A stretch of DNA of 46,027 bases from a virus, in the IMG/VR virus record IMGVR_UViG_3300022223_000006, positions 1 to 46,027 of that record; one strand, 5' to 3'. Positions 24,010 to 30,315 of the stretch are shown here, in pieces. Both the position numbers and the translations under genes were made by a program. The notes below the pieces were generated by a model, which saw nothing but the letters and a program-made list of their open reading frames with translations, ran no database searches and had not been told where the DNA came from. Numbering within the stretch: the stretch's first letter is position 1; each line of letters opens with the position of its first letter.

Positions 24010-24093
24010 AGCCCGCCGCAACGGCTCGGAACAGGCTATGTCCAGAATGACCGCCACAGCGGGCTAATGGTCTAATTTTAGTTGTGCCTGTCC
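24010..24093 (-). ncRNA. Pseudoknot-like leader, member 2
   Basis: Minus strand: A (24086-24093), 20 nt, B (24051-24065, 15 nt), 14 nt, A' (24028-24036), 3 nt, B' (24010-24024), then the same TTTATTATGAAAGG tail as member 1. B/B' is 15 consecutive pairs including four G-U wobbles on the minus strand. On the plus strand those four would be C-A or A-C mismatches, so the RNA is minus-sense. A/A' has one bulged base. Confidence 0.65.
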
Positions 24094-24096
24094 AAT

Positions 24097-24264
24097 TTAA
24101 CATTCAATATTTATATCTGACATTAAGCAAACATCAGTCTCGCCTACCAAGTCTGGGCTTATACAATTATCGACACATTCCAGATAAACAACATCATTTT
24201 CAATGCCGAGAACTTTCCATTCAGCACCCCATTCATCAGTTAGTATATCTTTCCGTTTTAACAT
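24097..24264 (-). CDS. Small protein (55 aa), acidic beta-rich
   Basis: Start taken at 24264 (MLKRKDILTDEWGAEWKVLG); the longer frame to 24369 overlaps the upstream gene. 'VVYLECVDNCISPDLVGETD' follows. The plan is a short SH3-like barrel as in many phage 'control of expression' microproteins; not identified. Confidence 0.5.
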   Translation of the reverse strand: MLKRKDILTDEWGAEWKVLGIENDVVYLECVDNCISPDLVGETDVCLMSDINIEC

Positions 24265-24307
24265 AAAGCCCTTGCCTGGCCTTGAACCAAGCTGGCTGCC
24301 GGTAGAG

Positions 24308-24496
24308 CTACTCCTCTGGAATGAAGTCGTAGAAAGCCCAAGGTGTTCGCAAGAAACTTTTACTCCCAACTTGGCAAATCATATCTACTGTGCCAGGTTC
24401 GTAATATCCCCGGCGTTCCAAATACTCGATAGCATCTTCTTTGGAAATTTCACGAGCTATAGCATTTGGCTCATTAAAAGTTTTTTCGATTTTCAT
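24308..24496 (-). CDS. Small acidic protein (62 aa)
   Basis: MKIEKTFNEPNAIAREISKE, a helix (DAIEYLERRGYY), then a beta tail. It is first in its operon after the promoter at 24548-24575. Its ribosome site GGAACAGGCT (24497-24506) is the exact complement of arm A' in leader member 2 (24028-24037), about 470 bases downstream. Function unknown. Confidence 0.55.
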   Translation of the reverse strand: MKIEKTFNEPNAIAREISKEDAIEYLERRGYYEPGTVDMICQVGSKSFLRTPWAFYDFIPEE

Positions 24497-24547
24497 AGCC
24501 TGTTCCTTTCATTTGAGTTTTGAATTTGTTTTATCTTATTATCGACC

Positions 24548-24575
24548 ATTGTATCAAATATCCTTAATATGTCAA
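24548..24575 (-). promoter_or_regulatory. Strong sigma70-like promoter
   Basis: Minus strand: TTGACA (24570-24575), 16-base spacer, TACAAT (24548-24553). Perfect -35 and 5/6 -10. It should start transcription near 24541, serving the genes from 24496 downward. Confidence 0.75.
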
Positions 24576-24588
24576 TATCAAATTATTG

Positions 24589-24807
24589 CTAACTTTTTGA
24601 ACTATTCTGCTTTTTGTTTTCCTTCGGCCTAAAGATAAACTGCCCAATATCGAACTCAAATTGAGCCTCTGGGTCGCCTTTAATATGAGCCTGCAGTTTA
24701 CGGCCTTCTATGCCATCACTGACTAACTCTAGGTCTTGAAAAACCTGTCGTGTTGCTTTCGCAAATACCTTAAATCTCTTGTTCTTCTTCGGAATGAATT
24801 TGCCCAT
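24589..24807 (-). CDS. Small protein (72 aa), unknown
   Basis: Start at 24807 (MGKFIPKKNKRFKVFAKATR); the frame to 24909 would overlap the Cys-rich gene at 24828-24986. A basic N-terminus is followed by an acidic beta part, PEAQFEFDIGQFIFRPKENK. Possibly nucleic-acid binding. Weak ribosome site. Confidence 0.45.
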   Translation of the reverse strand: MGKFIPKKNKRFKVFAKATRQVFQDLELVSDGIEGRKLQAHIKGDPEAQFEFDIGQFIFRPKENKKQNSSKS

Positions 24808-24827
24808 TTTTAGTTTTAGCTTTCTTG

Positions 24828-24986
24828 CTAACAAGGCAAATGTACGCCACAATGAAATTTGCCACAAATTTTGCAAATTTTTGTATAAAGCGGAGTTTTT
24901 CGTAAACAAGGACTTTTTTTATTATTAATCCAAAAACAACACGCCTTTCTTTTGGACCAGCATAAATATTTTTCTTCTTCTGTCAT
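24828..24986 (-). CDS. Cys-rich microprotein (52 aa)
   Basis: MTEEEKYLCWSKRKACCFWI and then KICKICGKFHCGVHLPC: eight cysteines with a CxxC core, consistent with a small zinc-binding fold. AAGGATG lies six bases upstream of the ATG at 24986, so the gene is likely real. It follows the hairpin at 25003-25038. Confidence 0.55.
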   Translation of the reverse strand: MTEEEKYLCWSKRKACCFWINNKKSPCLRKTPLYTKICKICGKFHCGVHLPC

Positions 24987-25002
24987 ATCATCCTTGATTT
25001 AT

Positions 25003-25038
25003 AGATGGGCGGCTAATACCCGTTTCAACCGCCCATCT
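25003..25038 (-). ncRNA. Hairpin leader
   Basis: AGATGGGCGG (minus, 25029-25038) pairs perfectly with CCGCCCATCT (25003-25012) across a 16-base loop. It ends 17 bases before the ATG at 24986. The GGCGG/CCGCC core recurs in the other leaders. Between here and the 30-residue gene nothing else is apparent. Confidence 0.5.
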
Positions 25039-25115
25039 GCCTGTTTTTACCTTCAATTGAGATATATATCTTTTACTTCATTGGCAATTCCCTTTCAAAA
25101 TATTATTATTGTTTC

Positions 25116-25208
25116 TTACCCGCCCGCCCTGCCACAAAACATTGTGTTACGAGAACAATTTGTTGTATGACCAACTGGTAAACCACATTCCATACAATTA
25201 TTGTTCAT
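25116..25208 (-). CDS. Tiny zinc-finger-like peptide (30 aa)
   Basis: MNNNCMECGLPVGHTTNCSR then NTMFCGRAGG: C-x2-C, H, C and C in the order of a compact Zn knuckle. It overlaps the end of the DUF5131 gene in another frame, whose final codons supply AAGGTGATG as a ribosome site. Short, so held tentatively. Confidence 0.4.
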   Translation of the reverse strand: MNNNCMECGLPVGHTTNCSRNTMFCGRAGG

Positions 25209-26049
25209 CATTTGGCATCACCTTACCTTTCGGATATTGCTGAATCTGTAAATCTTTAGGAAATTGTTTTATATCCCGAACAACTTTGCCGTTGATAGGT
25301 ATCTGCTTTACATACACAGGGACATCGTCGGCTTGGCATTGCTGGACTATACTTCGAGCGGCATCTATAAAACCATCCTGAAATCGTCCGGCCTTGCCAC
25401 CTGCAAGAGATTCGCAACCAACTACACACCATTGTAAAAATTGCCGTTCATAACAGCCCCCGTGCGTTCTTCTCCAAATAATATCTTTTCTCGAATCCGA
25501 TATATGCAAATCAATTTCTGATAATAAAGGTTCTATCGAAAGACCTCTAACAGTTGCTGGTATCTGCAAAAGTATCGGGATTTTCTCATCCGCCTCTTTT
25601 TGAGTTGAAAGTGATAATATAAGTTGGATATTTTTTAGGCCAAATTCGTGTTGTAATCCTTGAGTCCATTTGCTTGTCCAAAACAAATATGCTTCTTTAA
25701 TTCTTTTTGTGAAAATCAAATATGTATGGTGGTCTATTCCTGCCATTGTAAGAAAAATTCTTTGTTTATAAAAATCAGGAACATCTTGATGAAATAAATC
25801 GCTCATAGAGTTTACGAATATTCTGCGCGGCTTGCGCCATCTAAGAGGTTTGTCAAGATTCCAAGGTAGTAGCTCTATATGACCAGTCCAGCCATTTTTA
25901 TCAACGACTTTATCGTACCCTTGAACCCCTTTACCCTTGAGCCTTTTGGCGACTCTTTCAGCCCAATCATTCAAACATCCTGTTTCACACTTTGTACATC
26001 CTGCTGTTACAGCCCAGGTTTCATCACAGTATGGTATTTCGGTGGCCAT
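25198..26049 (-). CDS. Gp37/Gp68-family (DUF5131) protein, radical-SAM-like
   Basis: 283 residues from the ATG at 26049, which follows the methyltransferase stop by one base. The opening EIPYCDETWAVTAGC is that of the family ('.I.W.D.TWNPV.GC'), as are RRIFVNSMSDLFHQDVPDFY, HHTYLIFTKR and 'GLSIEPLLSEIDL'. The family is placed among radical-SAM-like proteins that bind Fe-S through a Cys cluster. Here the cluster reads C18-x2-C21-x3-C25-LNDWA. The usual 'GC..CYA' third Cys is Asp28, with Cys21 as a possible substitute. Substrate unknown. Confidence 0.8.
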   Translation of the reverse strand: MATEIPYCDETWAVTAGCTKCETGCLNDWAERVAKRLKGKGVQGYDKVVDKNGWTGHIELLPWNLDKPLRWRKPRRIFVNSMSDLFHQDVPDFYKQRIFLTMAGIDHHTYLIFTKRIKEAYLFWTSKWTQGLQHEFGLKNIQLILSLSTQKEADEKIPILLQIPATVRGLSIEPLLSEIDLHISDSRKDIIWRRTHGGCYERQFLQWCVVGCESLAGGKAGRFQDGFIDAARSIVQQCQADDVPVYVKQIPINGKVVRDIKQFPKDLQIQQYPKGKVMPNDEQ

Positions 26050-26050
26050 A

Positions 26051-27484
26051 TCATTCACCTTTCCATAAAGCCATCTGGCCTGCCTTCTGCTCTTGTTTTG
26101 AAATTCCCGTCTCACCTTCAGCCACTCGATATTCAGCTTGCTTTGTTATGTAATCAGGATTCAATTCACTTCCGAGATAATTCCGGCCTAATCTTGCAGC
26201 TACTTGAGCCACAGTACCGCTGCCCATAAATGGGTCATAGACAATACAAGGCGTTGTAGTTTCAATTCCACATTTGCACGTTGGACGCCAGCCGAGAGTA
26301 GTTGTATTTACACCGGCTACTGTATTGCCACAAGAATTGACTCCATTGCCCTGATTATGCCGGTCAGTCCTATCTGCCGGTCTTTCTCTTTTGATTTGTT
26401 TTGTATCAATTATCCTTGCATAAGGGCTACCGCATTTAGGACAGCAGCCCTTCTGTGATGTGCCGACTTTGATGCAGGGTTCGACAAGAGCCTCTGGAAA
26501 TGTAGCATAATGAGCGTCAGGATACGGACTGGGATTTATGCAGAAAACGTCCCGAAGATTGCGACCAGAAGATAAAAGACTTTCATTAACTTGCCACTCA
26601 TTAACTTTTGCAACACCATTATTTTTGTTAGATATATATTCTTTGGCTTTTGAAATTCGTCTAATATCATCTTGCGGGTCTAATTTTTCTTCTCTCACCG
26701 CCTCCATATCGCAAAAATAATTCGGGCTTTTAGCCAACAAAAATAAATACTCGTGCGCCCGGGTCGGGCGCCACGAACCTTTTCTCAATACCAGGCCGTC
26801 ATTAGGCTCGCACTTTTCGCAGCCTGGACAGTCTTGCCACATTCCTTCATTCGAATATCCTGACATACTGCCACCGCCAGTAAAAGCTCCTCTTTCCTCT
26901 GTTCTTGAAACACTATATTTTAAGTCTCTTAATTTTTTCGTTCTTATCTTATGCCTTTCCCACCGCCAACCGTTCACAGATTCTGGCATTGTCGAGCCGG
27001 AGTAAGTCAGGCAGAAACTCAAAGCCTTCGCCCAAATTATATCAGAACGGAGATACCAACCGTCCGCTTGTAATGCCAGGGCCAGCCGCCAGGCAAGGCC
27101 GATAAGGTCGCCAGGCTTGAGATTCTTGATTGGATATTTTCTAAAAGGATATGATTTACCATAGTCTTGATTTCTTCGTATATTTTCTCCTTGAAAACCT
27201 CCAACTTTTTGAGGGTCTCCTATATGCGAATTGTATTTATCCCCATAATTCAAAAACATCATCCCATCATCTCTCAAAATCCTGCGAAGCTCACGAAAAC
27301 CAATTACGAGCTTCTCGATGTGAATTTCTGGTGTGGGTTCAAGTCCCAACTGGCCTTCTACACCATAGTTGCGTTGTCCCCAATACGGCGGGCTGGTTAT
27401 AATACATTGCACCAAGCCCGCCGGTAATCCTTTCGCTACTTCTACCCAGTCCCCGCAGATAATAGTATTTAATGATGGATTCAT
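26051..27484 (-). CDS. DNA methyltransferase (N4-cytosine/N6-adenine, beta-type order)
   Basis: 477 residues from the ATG at 27484 (ATGA overlap with the replication gene). Catalytic motif IV is TSPPYW (about 30-35). The AdoMet-binding FxGxG motif is late (YDPFMGSGTVAQVAARLGRN), the circular order of beta-class N6/N4 methylases. An inserted domain carries several Cys pairs (CPGCEKC, CCPKCG, CKCG), probable zinc sites. No restriction partner is adjacent, so it is an orphan phage methylase likely protecting DNA from host restriction or regulating expression. Target unknown. Confidence 0.9.
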   Translation of the reverse strand: MNPSLNTIICGDWVEVAKGLPAGLVQCIITSPPYWGQRNYGVEGQLGLEPTPEIHIEKLVIGFRELRRILRDDGMMFLNYGDKYNSHIGDPQKVGGFQGENIRRNQDYGKSYPFRKYPIKNLKPGDLIGLAWRLALALQADGWYLRSDIIWAKALSFCLTYSGSTMPESVNGWRWERHKIRTKKLRDLKYSVSRTEERGAFTGGGSMSGYSNEGMWQDCPGCEKCEPNDGLVLRKGSWRPTRAHEYLFLLAKSPNYFCDMEAVREEKLDPQDDIRRISKAKEYISNKNNGVAKVNEWQVNESLLSSGRNLRDVFCINPSPYPDAHYATFPEALVEPCIKVGTSQKGCCPKCGSPYARIIDTKQIKRERPADRTDRHNQGNGVNSCGNTVAGVNTTTLGWRPTCKCGIETTTPCIVYDPFMGSGTVAQVAARLGRNYLGSELNPDYITKQAEYRVAEGETGISKQEQKAGQMALWKGE

Positions 27485-28287
27485 TGATATTTCTCTTTTA
27501 CTTTTTCCGGCAGATGTTTTGAGCAAGCCCAAAAATCATAACCAGAATTGCTCGACCATTTATAAACAGCAGGCATACCACAACCACGCTCTGAACAATG
27601 TTTGCCTGGTATTGGGAAAAGTTTTTGCTTTGCTTGAGATTTTTCAAATTGATAATTTTTATTGCGCCAACTTACCAACGCCGAGCGCAAATCTGTCAAT
27701 GGGATATTATTACCATCAACCCATCCTTTTTTGTTATAGTGATGATAAAAAATTAGGGATTGCTTTTCTGATATTGCTAAAGTAATTCCCATATCAATAA
27801 CTTCTTGTTCAGACGGATATATTTGTGATTTTCCCCTCATACTCCCCTTATTACCTTTACTTATACTTTTACCTTTACTTATACTTATGGAGCTACTAAG
27901 CTCCTTCAAAGGAGCTTCTACTTCCTTCCCTTCTAATATAAATAAGATATTATTTGAAAAAGACTTACGTTGTTCAAGAACCTTAATAATGCCTTTGTGT
28001 GCAGGATTATTAGGATTAAGAGGTAAGTTACCTTGATGTTTAATGAAGTTTCGTAACCAAATATGTCTTTCCTTTTTCTCATAGCCCCTTATAAGCTCCT
28101 CGAAAGCTCCTATTATAGTCTTTCGACTTATACCCGTGTCAAAAGAAGCGCGTTCCAAATCAATTTCCCAAAACCCCGCAACATCACATACGTCGCATAA
28201 ATAAACCCAAAGGAGTTTTGCTTTTATGCTTTTGCTATGTAACCAGGGGTCTTGCCATTTTTCAGTTATTGTGAATCTCTTCGGCAT
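27481..28287 (-). CDS. Replication initiation protein (phage replisome-organiser type)
   Basis: 268 residues. The N-terminus, TEKWQDPWLHSKSIKAKLLW then VYLCDVCDVAGFWEID, plus FEELIRGYEKKERHIWLRNF, is the winged-helix DNA-binding start of many phage replication organisers. A low-complexity Ser/Lys linker (about 130-150) leads to a helical domain and a C-terminal Cys/His knot (HCSERGCG ... ACSKH). It likely loads host helicase at the phage origin. No DnaC/DnaB gene was seen. Confidence 0.7.
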   Translation of the reverse strand: MPKRFTITEKWQDPWLHSKSIKAKLLWVYLCDVCDVAGFWEIDLERASFDTGISRKTIIGAFEELIRGYEKKERHIWLRNFIKHQGNLPLNPNNPAHKGIIKVLEQRKSFSNNILFILEGKEVEAPLKELSSSISISKGKSISKGNKGSMRGKSQIYPSEQEVIDMGITLAISEKQSLIFYHHYNKKGWVDGNNIPLTDLRSALVSWRNKNYQFEKSQAKQKLFPIPGKHCSERGCGMPAVYKWSSNSGYDFWACSKHLPEKVKEKYQ

Positions 28288-28296
28288 TCCTTGCCT

Positions 28297-28719
28297 TTAT
28301 ATCTTTTCGCAAAGCTCTTTATACATTTGTTTATACATCAAGCCGATACCAATTATTTTCTTCTTATATGACTGGTTTTTGTCGAGCCAGCGAAGCTCAT
28401 CAATGACTTCCTGACCATATTTTGCTTTCATAAATAGTTCATATATTTCAGGTCTTCCTCCTTCAAATCCATTACAGGGTTTGCATTGCGTATTTATGTT
28501 TCTTTCGTCAAAATAAACACCGCTCATTCCCCCTGAACCACGCCTTACAAAATGACCGGCATCAGCGTTTTTATCCCAAATGATTATTCTCTCACAAGTG
28601 CAGCATTGAACATAACCAAAGGGTGATTCGGGATTGTCTTTTTGATATTGAATGGCGTCTCGGAGTCTTATGTATTTTGAACACCATTCCCAAGCTTCTT
28701 TTTTAGCGGTTTTTGCCAT
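28297..28719 (-). CDS. ninG: NinG/Rap-like recombination nuclease
   Basis: 140 residues. The core VQCCTCERIIIWDKNADAGH followed by FVRRGSGG, YFDERNINTQCKPCNGFEGG and the Y/L-rich tail (YELFMKAKYGQEVIDELRWL) is the lambda NinG pattern: two CxxC zinc knuckles flanking a His/Asn HNH-like centre. In lambda this protein resolves recombination intermediates. It fits beside RecE- and RecT-like genes. Somewhat shorter than lambda's about 200 residues, lacking the N-terminal extension. Confidence 0.8.
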   Translation of the reverse strand: MAKTAKKEAWEWCSKYIRLRDAIQYQKDNPESPFGYVQCCTCERIIIWDKNADAGHFVRRGSGGMSGVYFDERNINTQCKPCNGFEGGRPEIYELFMKAKYGQEVIDELRWLDKNQSYKKKIIGIGLMYKQMYKELCEKI

Positions 28720-28947
28720 TTAAGCATCCTTGCCCCATTTAATCCAACCTTCGATGGCCAGAACAAAAAAGATAATGTCCCTTACAAATAAACTCCAAAC
28801 ATACATTTCGGCGTGAATGGCGGCAGACAAAGCATTAGATATAATCCACAGAATAAAGCAGAACCGCATCCGCCTGTTATTGAGAATCACGCCTACTACA
28901 GCCAATATCGTGGTGAGTATTCCTATGATTTCTATTATTGGTAGCAT
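28720..28947 (-). CDS. Small inner-membrane protein
   Basis: 75 residues from the ATG at 28947 with GAAAGGAAGG directly before it; the longer frame to 28995 would be inside the tRNA-like leader. Three hydrophobic helices (IIEIIGILTTILAVVGVILN, FCFILWIISNALSAAIHA, DIIFFVLAIEGWIKW). The W-I-S-N...W..R pattern recalls PnuC-like or YgjV-like membrane microproteins in phages. Transport role not proven. Confidence 0.6.
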   Translation of the reverse strand: MLPIIEIIGILTTILAVVGVILNNRRMRFCFILWIISNALSAAIHAEMYVWSLFVRDIIFFVLAIEGWIKWGKDA

Positions 28948-28961
28948 CCTTCCTTTCAAAT

Positions 28962-29047
28962 ATGCTGGCGGGCAGTTGGTGGGAATCGAATCCACCCTCC
29001 GGCTTAATGCCGGTGCTCTACCTTCGAGCTTCCACCGCCGCCAGCAT
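28962..29047 (-). ncRNA. tRNA-like cloverleaf leader, copy 1
   Basis: 86 nt. The outer 10-bp stem ATGCTGGCGG/CCGCCAGCAT encloses three hairpins: GCTC-GAAGGTA-GAGC (D-arm-like), CCGGC-ATTAA-GCCGG (anticodon-arm-like, loop only five bases), and GTGG...TTCGATT...CCAC (T-arm-like). The acceptor does not end normally and the total is shorter than a tRNA, so a functional tRNA is unlikely. The element ends just before the ribosome site of the membrane-protein gene. Confidence 0.6.
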
Positions 29048-29050
29048 TAT

Positions 29051-29269
29051 TTAGCTTTCAAAACAAGGCATTTCATTAGGATTTATACATTGAAATATTC
29101 CATTTATCCTGCCACGCAATTTGCAAAATTGAACATTTTCTGGATTAGTTCCGTTATCAGTCCATCTTTTTCCTCGCCTCCACCACTTCCAATTTTCAGG
29201 ACTTGTAATCAATTCACAATCCTCATAATTAGTTTCATAATCTAAATGTTTACAGCCAATATGACTCAT
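29051..29269 (-). CDS. Cys-rich microprotein (72 aa)
   Basis: MSHIGCKHLDYETNYEDCEL ... FCKLRGRINGIFQCINPNEM PCFES (read without the gap). Five cysteines and a His suggest a metal site. Two tryptophan-rich segments (WKWWRRGKRW) lie between. AAAGGGG before the ATG at 29269 follows a hairpin leader. Function unknown. Confidence 0.5.
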   Translation of the reverse strand: MSHIGCKHLDYETNYEDCELITSPENWKWWRRGKRWTDNGTNPENVQFCKLRGRINGIFQCINPNEMPCFES

Positions 29270-29280
29270 TTATTTTCCCC

Positions 29281-29338
29281 TTTCAAATATGCTGGCGGGC
29301 AGGATTACTCATTACTTGATAACTCTAAATCCTGCCCG
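29281..29338 (-). ncRNA. Hairpin leader sharing the tRNA-like element's 3' end
   Basis: tttcaaatatgctggcgggc (29281-29300) is identical to the ribosome-proximal end of both 86-nt tRNA-like leaders. Here it closes an 11-bp hairpin (cgggcaggatt 29296-29306 / aatcctgcccg 29328-29338) and the cloverleaf is absent. Looks like a modular exchange of the upper part of the leader. Confidence 0.5.
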
Positions 29339-29344
29339 TTATAT

Positions 29345-30103
29345 TTAATCTGTAAAAAACATCATTTGGTCATCTTTTGCTCTTTTACTGCTGTCTCTGC
29401 TTAACCACCATTGCCATAATTCTTCTGGCGTATTAAAAGAACTTATTTTAGAATTGAAAGTTGATTTTATTGATTTTTCCCACATTCTTGCTATCTGTGG
29501 CCATCGCTCAATGTCCCGTTGAGTATCTCGACTCATTGGGCATAATACACAACCAAGCCTTTTGAATCCTTCATCATACAAAGAGCAATATGATATATTT
29601 TGGCTTCTTAAATAATTCCAGACATCTGTTGTTGACCAATCGATGATAGGATTCAAAAATTGTTTTTCTTTGTGCCGATAGCAAGTCTCAATCATTCGGC
29701 GTTTTTTTCTTTGAGTTGATTCTTGCCAGCGAACGCCAGTAACAACCATTGCATCAATCCCGCCGCGTTCTTTCAAATGCTCACAACAAAAACGCAAATA
29801 TCTCGTAGGAGGCCCGTGTTTTTTTCTGATTAAAGTCCACATAGTGAACTTAGATTTTTCAAAAATAACATCTGATTGATTTCGGATATGCCTAATTATT
29901 TCCGGTGGGTCACAGGTCGTAACATTATAGTGGGCGGTATATTTGACGCCGCTTCTCCTGACTAAGTCTAAAATAACATCACTATCTTTGCCACCTGAAT
30001 AAGCTACATAATATCCTTCCGGTCTTTTGGTCAAAGCATTTGGCTCAAATATTTTGAGACGCTCTATTGCAATATCATCAAGTTTTCCAAATAGATGATT
30101 CAT
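29345..30103 (-). CDS. PAPS-reductase-like PP-loop protein
   Basis: 252 residues. The PP-loop YSGGKDSDVILDLVRRSG (about 35-52) binds ATP. FCCEHLKERGG and GCVLCPMSRDTQRD supply two Cys pairs in the place where phosphoadenosine-phosphosulfate-reductase-like phage proteins hold an Fe-S cluster. 'WSTTDVWNYLRSQNISYCSL' is the substrate-side helix of the family. True sulfate reduction is unlikely here. Such phage proteins may modify DNA or RNA (relatives of DndC) but no Dnd partners are present. It sits behind a tRNA-like leader. Confidence 0.8.
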   Translation of the reverse strand: MNHLFGKLDDIAIERLKIFEPNALTKRPEGYYVAYSGGKDSDVILDLVRRSGVKYTAHYNVTTCDPPEIIRHIRNQSDVIFEKSKFTMWTLIRKKHGPPTRYLRFCCEHLKERGGIDAMVVTGVRWQESTQRKKRRMIETCYRHKEKQFLNPIIDWSTTDVWNYLRSQNISYCSLYDEGFKRLGCVLCPMSRDTQRDIERWPQIARMWEKSIKSTFNSKISSFNTPEELWQWWLSRDSSKRAKDDQMMFFTD

Positions 30104-30118
30104 TATTTGCTTTCAAAT

Positions 30119-30204
30119 ATGCTGGCGGGCAGTTGGTGGGAATCGAATCCACCCTCCGGCTTAATGCCGGTGCTCTACCTTCGAGCTTCCACCGCCGCCA
30201 ACAT
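30119..30204 (-). ncRNA. tRNA-like cloverleaf leader, copy 2
   Basis: Identical to 28962-29047 except one base (plus-strand G to A at 30201). The change turns a C-G pair of the outer stem into a U-G wobble on the minus strand, whereas on the plus strand it would be a mismatch. Pairing is therefore preserved only for minus-sense RNA. It ends just upstream of the PAPS-reductase-like gene's start. Confidence 0.6.
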
Positions 30205-30315
30205 TATTCATTTTCAATTCCTGAATTTTTTAACAAGAGGCTTTTTTTGGTTACCCCTTTCGGAGCAGAGCCTGCGGAGAAGCCCCTAAACTCCTTGTTA
30301 CGAAAAGATTTTTAA
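30205..30315 (-). other. Intergenic structured stretch after recT
   Basis: Plus-strand arms aacaagaggctt (30232-30243) and aagcccctaaactccttgtt (30280-30299) can pair with one internal loop and a G-U (minus). A small GCAG/CTGC hairpin lies inside (30265-30275). No gene. Whether this is a terminator cannot be said; no U-tract is appropriately placed. Confidence 0.35.

Noticed and set aside
28962-29047. A suppressor or leucine tRNA gene
   Set aside because: The anticodon loop has only five bases, the acceptor does not end correctly and the total is too short; all genes use standard stops.
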